Source: Opitutia bacterium
Lineage (GTDB): Bacteria > Verrucomicrobiota > Verrucomicrobiae > Opitutales > UBA953
Reading direction: 5' to 3'
DNA length: 40,235 bases
Assembly (NCBI GenBank): GCA_004558035.1
Contig: SFEJ01000021.1
Span: forward strand, 1 to 40,235
Below, piece after piece: positions 33,336 through 40,235 of the stretch (position 1 is its first letter; the number at the start of each line of letters is the position of its first letter). Below the pieces are notes generated by a model. That model saw only the letters and a program-made list of their open reading frames with translations, had not been told where the DNA came from and did not search any database. Position numbers and translations under genes: made by a program.

Positions 33336-33359
33336 CGCGGCGTTCCGCCGAACGCGATC

Positions 33360-33395
33360 CGAAAGAGAGGCGGCAGCGATGCCGTCTCTCTTTCG
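33360..33395 (+). terminator. Hairpin terminator after trxA
   Basis: A 16-bp stem CGAAAGAGAGGCGGCA (33360-33375) / TGCCGTCTCTCTTTCG (33380-33395) with loop GCGA and one G-U wobble. It is followed by a T-rich but interrupted tract. A second small hairpin (GCGTTC-CGCC-GAACGC, 33340-33355) precedes it. It separates trxA from recB. Confidence 0.8.
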
Positions 33396-33436
33396 CGTTT
33401 CCGTCTTTCTCCTGACTCACGAAAAACTCTCCTCTC

Positions 33437-36400
33437 ATGTCCTCGACCGCGCCGCTGCTCGCCCTCACGCGCCCGGGGCTCATCGAAGCCTCCGCGGGAA
33501 CGGGCAAGACCTTTACCATCGCCGAAATCTATCTCGCGCTGCTGCGCGGGCACGCGTTTTACGCGCCCGAGTCCGCGGAGCCGCCGCCGCGCGTCGCCGA
33601 TCCGCCGCGCGCGCGCGAAATCCTCGTCGTCACCTTCACCGAAGCCGCGACCGCGGAGCTTTCCGCGCGCCTGCGCGCCCGCGTCCGCAAGGCGCTCGAC
33701 GAGCCCGCCGCCGAGCGCGTTCCCGTGAGCGCGGCGGAACGCGTCGCACTGCGGCTCGCCGACGCCGAGTTCGACGAGGCCGCCGTGTCCACGATCCACG
33801 GCTTCTGCATGCGGATGCTGCGCGACTTCTGTGTCGAATGCGGGCTGCCGCCGGGGCTGAAGCCCGTCGAGGAGGACGGCGACGCGATCCGCCGCTTCGC
33901 CGCGCGCCTGCTGTGCCGCCGCCGCCTGGCCGGCGACGCGGATTTCGCCCGCGTTTCCGTCGACGAAGCCGCGGAGCTGCTTTCGCTTTTCGCGAAAAAT
34001 CCCGAGACGCCTTTCGACGCCTCTCTCGCCGCGCCGTGGAAAAGGGCGTTTCTCGAGGAAGGGCTCGCGGCGTGGCGCGAACGCCGCGTTTCGGGCGATT
34101 CGCTTTCCTTCGACGATGTGCTGCTGCGCCTGCGCGATGCGCTGCGGATAAATCCCGCGCTCGCCGACAAGATCGCGCGCCGCTTCAAGGTCGCGCTCGT
34201 CGATGAATTTCAGGACACCGATCCCGTGCAGTGGGAGATTTTCGAGCGCGTCTTCGTGCGGAAAAAACGGCCGTTCTTCGTCGTCGGCGATCCGAAGCAG
34301 GCGATCTACGAATTTCGCGGCGGCGACGTCTTCACGTACCGCGCGGCGCGGGAACGCATCGAATCCGAAAGCGCGGAAAACGCGCTCACGCTCGGCACGA
34401 ACTGGCGCTCGACGCCCGAGGCGATCGCCGCGTTCAACGAGCTTTTCGCCTTCGACGCGCGGATCGGCGACTTCAAGGACGCGCGGGTCGGCGGGCATCT
34501 CGAATTTCAGGAAACGCGCCCGCCCGCAGACAAAGGCGAGGCGACGGGCGCGCCCGCGGCGTTTCTCCGCGTCGGTTTTCCCGGCAACGGCGAGACGGCG
34601 CGCACGGCGGTCCGCCGCCGGCTCGTCGAGGACGTGCGCGCGCTCGTGCTCGGGCAGGGCGTTCCCGCGCGCTCGGTCGCCGTGCTCGTCGGCAAGAATT
34701 CCGAGGCGGAGACGCTGCGCGAGGCGCTCGTCCGCGCCGGCGTTCCCGCCGTGACGACGTCGAAGACCTCCGTCTTCGAGACGCGCGAGGCGGCGGACGT
34801 GCGCGCCGTGCTCGAAGCGATGCTCGCGCCCGCGGACGAAGCCGCCGTGCGTTGCGCCGCGACGACGCAGTTCTTCGGGAAAACTTTTTACGCGGATCTG
34901 ACGCCGGGCGCGGAAAACGCCGACGGGCTCGCGCGCCTGCGCGAGGCGCTTTTCGAGTGCGGAAAGCTCTGGGAACGCCGCGGCGTCTTCGAGGCGTTCT
35001 CGCGTCTCTCCGACGCGTACGCGTTCGCGGAAACGCTCGCGAAGCTCGAAAACGCCGCCGCGCGGCTGACGAACGCGCGCCACGTGCTCGAGCTGCTGCA
35101 GAGCGGCGAATCGCGCGAAAATCTCGCGCCGCGCGCGCTGTTCGAGCGCGTTTTCGGCGCCGGGGCCTCTTTCGGCGACGCGGCGGAGACCGCGCTGCGC
35201 GCCGGCGGCGACGAGGAGGCCGTGCGCCTCGTCACGATGCACAAGAGCAAAGGGCTCGAATACGATTTCGTCTTTCTGCCGGGCCTCTGGGACCGACCGC
35301 TGCTGGTTCGGGATTCCAAGCGGCGCCGGAAATACGTGCGCGCGGAATCCGCCGACGGCGCGAAGCTGCTGCTGCGCCCCGAGGACGGAAATTCGCGGAC
35401 GGCGGCCGCGCGCGAGAACGCGAAACGCTTCCAGCGCGCCGAAATCGAGGCGAACGCGCTGAACGAATCCTGCGTCGCCTACGTCGCGCTCACGCGCGCG
35501 CGCCTCGCCGCCGTCGTCTATCACGCGCAGGCGACGTCGTACAACGCGCCCGCGGAATCCTACATGCGCCGCCTGCTCGTCGCCGCCGGGCTGATCACGC
35601 CCGAGAACGCGATCGCGCCCGCCGCCGACGCGCTCCCGCACTGGCGCGCGCTGGACGAGGCGGAGCCGCTCCCGCGCCTGCCCTTCGAGCCGCGCGCCGA
35701 GGACGCCCCGAAATCGCGCGCCTTCGACGCCGAGACCGCGCGCGGGAACGCCCTGAAGATCGACGACGCCTGGGGCGTGTACAGCTTTTCCGGGCTCGTC
35801 GGCGGGCACGACGAAAACGCCCGCGACGAGACTGACGCCGAGCGCTTCGCCGACGCGGAGACGCCCGCCGCGGACGAAGTCTTTCCCGCGCCGCCGCACT
35901 GCGACCTGCCTGCGGGAACGCATTTCGGCACCTTCGTGCACGCGATCTTCGAAAAGCTCGATTTTCGTTCCCGCGGGAATCTCGACGCGCTCATCGAAGA
36001 GAACAAGGGCGCGTTCCCGGAATGGCGGGACGACGCCGCGACGCGCGGAAAATTCGCCGGAATGTTCGACGCGACGCTCCGCCTGCCCTTCGGCCCGGCG
36101 GGAATCCGGCTCGAACAGATCGACGTCGCCCGCGACGCGCTCCGCGAAGTCGAGTTCTTCTTCCGCCTGCGCAGGACGGAAGATCTGTATTCAAAACTTC
36201 ACGACGTCTTTTCGCGCTGGGGCGGAATCTACGCGCGCACCGCGGAGACGCACTGGGCGCGGCGCGCGCACGGCGCGCTCGACGCGGACGGGTTCATGCA
36301 CGGCTACATCGACCTCGTCGCGCGCGTCGGCGACGCGTATTTCATCGCCGACTGGAAGACCAACCGCGTCATGGAGAAAGGCGCGAAATTCATGACGTGC

Positions 36401-36637
36401 CGGAATCTCGAGGACGAGATCGTCGAAAGCGGCTACGCGCTGCAGTGGGCGATCTACGCGATCGCGCTGAGGCGGCTGCTGCGCGAGACGCGCGGCGGGA
36501 ACGGAGGCGCGCGCCTCGCCGGCGTCGCGTATTTCTTCGTGCGCTGGAACGCCGTGCATTTCGACGATTCGCTCGACGACGCCCGGCTCGACGAGCTCGA
36601 GGCGGCGCTCGCGCTTGAAGGAGGCGTGAAGGCATGA
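33437..36637 (+). CDS. recB: RecB-family helicase-nuclease (exodeoxyribonuclease V beta)
   Basis: 1066 residues. UvrD-like helicase with Walker A SAGTGKT (19-25), TFTEAATAEL (Ia), STIHGFCMRML, Walker B VDEFQDTD (255-262), GDPKQAIYEFRGGD and VTMHKSKGLEYDFVFLP. The C-terminal nuclease domain has Asp959, Asp972 and Lys974 in the D-x12-D-W-K spacing of E. coli RecB (D1067/D1080/K1082), plus the YALQWAIYAIAL helix. It is the motor and nuclease of RecBCD-type end processing and Chi-controlled recombination. It is somewhat short (E. coli 1180). No recC lies upstream, where it is usually found; trxA and a terminator are there instead. It overlaps recD by 4 bp (ATGA). Confidence 0.95.
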   Translation: MSSTAPLLALTRPGLIEASAGTGKTFTIAEIYLALLRGHAFYAPESAEPPPRVADPPRAREILVVTFTEAATAELSARLRARVRKALDEPAAERVPVSAAERVALRLADAEFDEAAVSTIHGFCMRMLRDFCVECGLPPGLKPVEEDGDAIRRFAARLLCRRRLAGDADFARVSVDEAAELLSLFAKNPETPFDASLAAPWKRAFLEEGLAAWRERRVSGDSLSFDDVLLRLRDALRINPALADKIARRFKVALVDEFQDTDPVQWEIFERVFVRKKRPFFVVGDPKQAIYEFRGGDVFTYRAARERIESESAENALTLGTNWRSTPEAIAAFNELFAFDARIGDFKDARVGGHLEFQETRPPADKGEATGAPAAFLRVGFPGNGETARTAVRRRLVEDVRALVLGQGVPARSVAVLVGKNSEAETLREALVRAGVPAVTTSKTSVFETREAADVRAVLEAMLAPADEAAVRCAATTQFFGKTFYADLTPGAENADGLARLREALFECGKLWERRGVFEAFSRLSDAYAFAETLAKLENAAARLTNARHVLELLQSGESRENLAPRALFERVFGAGASFGDAAETALRAGGDEEAVRLVTMHKSKGLEYDFVFLPGLWDRPLLVRDSKRRRKYVRAESADGAKLLLRPEDGNSRTAAARENAKRFQRAEIEANALNESCVAYVALTRARLAAVVYHAQATSYNAPAESYMRRLLVAAGLITPENAIAPAADALPHWRALDEAEPLPRLPFEPRAEDAPKSRAFDAETARGNALKIDDAWGVYSFSGLVGGHDENARDETDAERFADAETPAADEVFPAPPHCDLPAGTHFGTFVHAIFEKLDFRSRGNLDALIEENKGAFPEWRDDAATRGKFAGMFDATLRLPFGPAGIRLEQIDVARDALREVEFFFRLRRTEDLYSKLHDVFSRWGGIYARTAETHWARRAHGALDADGFMHGYIDLVARVGDAYFIADWKTNRVMEKGAKFMTCRNLEDEIVESGYALQWAIYAIALRRLLRETRGGNGGARLAGVAYFFVRWNAVHFDDSLDDARLDELEAALALEGGVKA

Positions 36638-38397
36638 ACGCGGAACTCGAGAAACTTTTTTGCGCCGAAGCCCGCTGGCTCGCCGCGGAGACCGCGTCGC
36701 TCGCGCGCGACTGCGGCGTTCCCGCCGACGGCGTCGCGCGCCTCGAAAAACTCGCGCTGCGCCTCGCCGAAGCCGTTTACGCGGAAAACGCGACCTGCCT
36801 GCGCCTCTCGCGCGGGGAGCTCGCCTTTCTGCGGGAGCTCGGCGGCGTTCCCGGCGCGTCGGCGCTCGTCGCCGCCGCCGACGAGGACGTTCCCGCGCCG
36901 CTCGTCTTCGACGCCGAGACCGCGCCCGACGCGCCGACGCTCTACTTCCGCCGCCGGCTCGCGGAGGAACGCGCGATCGCCCGGGAGATCCGCGCCCGGC
37001 TCGGCGCGCCCGAGCCCGTCTCCGACGCCGCGAAGGCGCTGCTCCGCGCGGGCGAGGCGGAAGGCTTCGGCTTCGCGCTCGCGGACGAACAGCGCGCCGC
37101 CGCGGAGCGGATTCTTTCCGGGCGCCTGGCGCTCGTCTCCGGCGGCCCGGGCACGGGCAAGACCACGCTGCTGCTGCGCGCGCTTGCGTGCGTGCTCGCG
37201 GAAAATCCGGACGCGAAGATCGCGCTCGCCGCGCCCACGGGCAAGGCGGCGGCGCGCATCCGCGAATCGCTCGTCGGCCAGGTCGCCGCGATCGATTTTT
37301 CGCGTATCCGCGAAGAAAATACGCGATCCGCTCTGCGGAAGATCGCCCGGCTCGAACCGAAGACGCTGTACCGCCTCCTCGGCGTTTCGCCGGAGCGCCT
37401 CCGCGTCGCCGCGCCGCTCGACGCCGATCTCGTCGTCGTGGACGAGGCGTCGATGATTTCGCAGAGCATGGCGGCGCTGCTGCTCGGGGCGCTGCCCGCG
37501 CGCGCGAAGCTCGTGCTGCTCGGCGACGGGAACCAGCTCGAATCCGTGATGCCCGGGCGCGTCTTCGGCGAGCTCTGCGCCGCGGAAAATCTCGCGCCCT
37601 GCCGCGCCCGGCTCGAATGCGGACACCGCTTCCGCGCGGACAGCTTTCTCGGCGGCCTCGCGCGGCGCGTGCTCGAAGGCGACGCCCCCGGCGCGCTCGC
37701 CGCGCTCGGCGGAAGCGTTCCCGCGAACGTCGTTCTCGGCGACTGCGGGAAGGAAAAAAGCCGCGAAAAAATCCTCGCCGCGCTCGCGGAGACGTTCCCG
37801 CCCGAGCTGCGCGCGCCCGCCGCCGACGCCGATCCCGCCGCGCTGCTCGCGCTCTTGGAGACGACGCGCGTGCTCACGCCGACGGCGGAAGGCGCGTTCG
37901 GCAAAAACACGATCAACGCGCTCGCGGAGGCGGCGTTCGCTCCCGGCGCGCGCGCGGGCGACGGGCATTTTCACGGGCGCCCGATCGTCGTCACGAAAAA
38001 CGATCCCGCGCAGGGGCTGAACAACGGCGACGTCGGCGTCGTGCTGCGTTCCCGCGAAGACGGTCGCCTTTACGCGTGGTTCGCCGACGAGAACGGGAAC
38101 GCGCGCCGCGTCCCGACGGCGTTTCTGCCGCCGCACGAGAGCGCCTACGCGACGACGATCCACAAATCGCAGGGCTCGGAATTTTCCCGCCTCTGCGTGT
38201 TCTTCCCGCCCTCGCCGCGCGAAGGCTTCTGCACGCGCCCGCTGCTCTACACGGCGCTGACGCGCTTCCGCGAAACGGCGGACGCGACGAAGAGCCGCCT
38301 CGCGTTTTATTTCTCGCCCGACGCCGTCCGCGCCGCCGTCCTCACGCTCCCGAGCCACGCCTCCCTCCTCGCCGCGCGCATTTTCGCAAAAGCCTGA
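36634..38397 (+). CDS. recD: RecD-family helicase (exodeoxyribonuclease V alpha)
   Basis: 587 residues, close to E. coli RecD (608). It is an SF1B 5'-3' helicase: Walker A GGPGTGKTT (170-178), Walker B VVDEASM with Asp270/Glu271, motif III GDGNQLESV, and motif V/VI ATTIHKSQGSEF around His510-Gly514. The N-terminal domain (1-150) resembles RecD1 and lacks the RecD2 long extension, consistent with a subunit of a RecBCD-type complex. The start overlaps the recB stop by 4 bp. The restriction-methylase start is only 12 nt after the recD stop, so all three are likely one transcript. Confidence 0.93.
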   Translation: MNAELEKLFCAEARWLAAETASLARDCGVPADGVARLEKLALRLAEAVYAENATCLRLSRGELAFLRELGGVPGASALVAAADEDVPAPLVFDAETAPDAPTLYFRRRLAEERAIAREIRARLGAPEPVSDAAKALLRAGEAEGFGFALADEQRAAAERILSGRLALVSGGPGTGKTTLLLRALACVLAENPDAKIALAAPTGKAAARIRESLVGQVAAIDFSRIREENTRSALRKIARLEPKTLYRLLGVSPERLRVAAPLDADLVVVDEASMISQSMAALLLGALPARAKLVLLGDGNQLESVMPGRVFGELCAAENLAPCRARLECGHRFRADSFLGGLARRVLEGDAPGALAALGGSVPANVVLGDCGKEKSREKILAALAETFPPELRAPAADADPAALLALLETTRVLTPTAEGAFGKNTINALAEAAFAPGARAGDGHFHGRPIVVTKNDPAQGLNNGDVGVVLRSREDGRLYAWFADENGNARRVPTAFLPPHESAYATTIHKSQGSEFSRLCVFFPPSPREGFCTRPLLYTALTRFRETADATKSRLAFYFSPDAVRAAVLTLPSHASLLAARIFAKA

Positions 38398-38409
38398 AAA
38401 TTCTTCCTT

Positions 38410-40235
38410 ATGGATAACTCTGTCGCCATACCCCCCCCGGTAATAAAAATCTGACCGAAGCTGCCCGCCGCGCCGCCGCCAAGGCGTTCGCCGAGTTCTG
38501 GCGCGGCAAGGGCTACGAAAAGGGCGAATCCCAGCCCTTCTGGCTCTCGCTTCTCCGCGACGTCTTCGGCGTCGCCGAGCCCGAAAAATTCATCTCCTTC
38601 GAAAACCGCATCCAGCTCGCGAACACGAGCTTCATCGACGCCGCCATTCCCGCGACCAAAGTCCTCATCGAGCAGAAAGGCGCCGACAAGGATCTCCGCA
38701 AGGCGGCGCGCCAGTCCGACGGTTCGCTGTTGACGCCCTTCCAGCAGGCGAAGCGTTACGCCGCCGAGCTGCCTTACTCCGCGCGCCCGCGATGGATCGT
38801 CGTCTGCAACTTCGCCGAATTCCACGTTCACGACCTCGAGCGCCCCCACGCCGAGCCCGAAATCGTCCGCCTCGAAAATCTCGAGAAAGAATACTACCGC
38901 CTCAACTTCCTCGTGGACGAAGGCGACGAAAACACCCGCCGCGAGTTCGAAATCTCCATCAAGGCGGGAGAGCTCGTCGGGCTCCTCTACGACGAATTTC
39001 TCGCCCAATACCGCGATCCCTCCGACCCGCGCGCGCTCCGCAGCCTCAACGTTCTCTGCGTCCGCCTCGTCTTCTGCCTCTACGCCGAAGACGCCGGCAT
39101 CTTCGGCAGGCACGCCGCCTTCCACGACTACCTCCGCGCCTACGACGCCCCGCACGCGCGCCGCGCCCTCATCGAGCTCTTCCGCGTCCTCGACACGCGC
39201 CCCGAAGACCGCGATCCCTACCTCGCCCCCGAGCTCGCCGCCTTCCCCTACGTCAACGGCGGGCTCTTCGCCGACGAAAACGTCGAAATCCCCAACTTCA
39301 CCGACCGCATCCGCTCGCTCCTCCTCCGCGAAGCCAGCGAAAATTTCGACTGGTCCGAAATCTCTCCAACCATCTTCGGCGCCGTCTTCGAATCCACGCT
39401 CAACCCCGAAACCCGCCGCTCCGGCGGCATGCACTATACCTCGCTCGAAAACATCCACAAAGTCATCGACCCGCTTTTCCTCGACGAGCTCCGCGCCGAG
39501 TTCGAAGCCGCGCGCGCCGAGCCCGTCGAGCGTTCCCGCGAACGCCGCTTCGAAGCCCTCCGCGCGCGCCTCGCCTCCCTCGCTTTCCTCGATCCCGCCT
39601 GCGGCTCCGGCAACTTCCTCACCGAAACCTACCTCTCCCTCCGCCGCCTCGAAAACGACGTCCTCCGCGAGCGTTCCCGCCAGATCGAATTCGACCTCAC
39701 CGGCGACCTCATCCGCGTCTCCATCGGACAGTTCTACGGGATCGAAATCAACGACTTCGCCGTCACCGTCGCCAAGACCGCCCTCTGGATCGCCGAGTCC
39801 CAGATGCTCAAGGAAACCGAAGACATCGTCCGCCGCCCGCTCGACTTCCTCCCGCTCAAATCCTACGCCAACATCGTCGAAGGCAACGCCCTCCGCATCG
39901 ACTGGGCGAGCATCGTCCCCCGCGAAAAACTCTCCTTCATCATGGGAAATCCGCCCTTCGTGGGACAAGCTATGCGGAATAGAGAACAAGCAAAAGATTT
40001 AGAAGAAGTTTTTTACCCTTCAAGAAATTGGGGAAAATTAGATTATGTCGCTGGATGGTTCAAAAAAGCTGCGGATTTCATGCAAAATACGCAAATAGAA
40101 ACTGCCTTTGTTTCATCAAACTCAGTCTGTCAAGGCGAGTCCGTGAATCTACTTTGGGAGCTTCTTTTAAAAACAGTTACAATTAATTTCGCTTACGAAG
40201 CTTTTAAGTGGGAGAGCGAAGCAAAAAACAAGGCA
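38410..40235 (+). CDS. MmeI-like single-chain restriction endonuclease/DNA methyltransferase, phase-variable, frame OFF as sequenced (partial)
   Basis: The gene runs past the window end (about 609 residues seen, MmeI-type enzymes have about 900). Numbering assumes the ON frame. ATG 38410 reads MDNSVAIPPP into a run of eight C, then hits TGA at 38452 after 14 codons. With nine C (or six) it continues as GNKNLTEAARRA, so the conserved frame has no other usable start. N-terminal nuclease: Asp77-x10-Glu88-x-Lys90 (FIDAAIP...VLIEQK), the PD-(D/E)xK pattern of MmeI (D70/E80/K82). Adenine-N6 methyltransferase: motif I DPACGSGNF (395-403), motif IV NPPF (514-517), then LDYVAGWFKKAA and the block SSNSVCQGE. 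The target-recognition domain is outside the window. From about 39957 codons become AT-rich, so the gene looks mosaic. It follows recD by 12 nt. Confidence 0.88.
38431..38438 (+). repeat. Homopolymer of eight C, frame-switching tract
   Basis: Eight C between the start codon (38410) and the first conserved codon (CTG 38451) of the MmeI-like gene. The start-to-codon distance is 41 nt, one short of a multiple of three. Each slippage changes the frame. The tract is placed so that only nine (or six) C give full-length protein. Confidence 0.9.

Noticed and set aside
38792..39982. Arg/Pro-rich plus-strand frame within the MmeI-like gene
   Set aside because: Off-frame reading of the true methylase frame; low-complexity translation.
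38307..39989. Glu/Phe/Val-rich minus-strand frame opposite the MmeI-like gene
   Set aside because: The plus-strand frame contains the nuclease triad, DPACGSGNF and NPPF; the minus frame has none of these and ends where the GC-rich codons end.
1..40235. CRISPR array or tandem spacer repeats
   Set aside because: The short repeated word is irregularly spaced, on both strands and within genes; no regular repeat-spacer unit and no cas gene.

Overview
This is a GC-rich chromosomal window. It most resembles a Verrucomicrobiota genome (Opitutae/Puniceicoccales-like). The clues are a short PEP-CTERM surface protein ending in the usual PEP-SAFGLL-type sorting signal and Arg cluster, a TPR/ExbB/ExbD/ExbD operon of the kind found in the PVC group, PPi-type phosphofructokinase, and sparse Shine-Dalgarno sequences. 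The phylum assignment is inference; there is no rRNA gene here. No tRNA, insertion sequence, prophage or CRISPR array was seen.

Layout. 1-1.9 kb: PEP-CTERM protein behind a promoter-like region with a run of nine G, a strong terminator, and a LOG-family nucleotide phosphoribohydrolase. 2.0-8.5 kb: one 2163-residue exported/membrane protein with internally duplicated beta-rich halves around a membrane-helix cluster. 8.5-10.0 kb: GT2 glycosyltransferase divergent from a small ribbon-helix-helix-like protein, with a long inverted repeat between them. 10.3-16.4 kb (minus): pfp, bioA, a divergent uvrA and tmk. 16.5-24.0 kb (plus): beta-barrel-like protein, then a five-gene envelope operon (two TPR-type exported proteins, ExbB-like channel, two ExbD-like proteins). 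24.1-26.6 kb: GT-B-like glycosyltransferase and a [4Fe-4S] RNA uracil methyltransferase. 26.7-32.4 kb (minus): pstS with Pho-box-like repeats, a lipoprotein, mutY, and an arsenic-type operon (arsR, membrane-anchored thioredoxin-like protein, arsC, ArsP-type permease). 32.7-40.2 kb (plus): small Pro-rich membrane protein, trxA, recB, recD, and the start of an MmeI-like single-chain restriction-modification enzyme that runs off the window.

Three things stand out. (1) The sequence CGGGAACG/CGTTCCCG is scattered at very high density (I counted about 140 GGGAAC/GTTCCC cores by eye) on both strands, in several reading frames and between genes. Some inverted pairs form terminator-like hairpins. This looks like a genome-wide functional word comparable to the Neisseria DNA uptake sequence, Chi or HIP1. 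(2) The MmeI-like restriction-methylase has a run of eight C thirteen nucleotides before its conserved frame. As sequenced the start codon is out of frame (OFF) and nine C would put it in frame (ON), so it is very probably phase-variable. The same gene switches abruptly from GC-rich to AT-rich codons right after its NPPF motif, which suggests a mosaic enzyme. (3) A second G/C homopolymer (nine G) lies between promoter-like elements of the PEP-CTERM gene, so surface display may also be switched. RecB/RecD, the restriction enzyme and the repeated word are all potentially parts of DNA self/non-self recognition, but a link between them is inference only.
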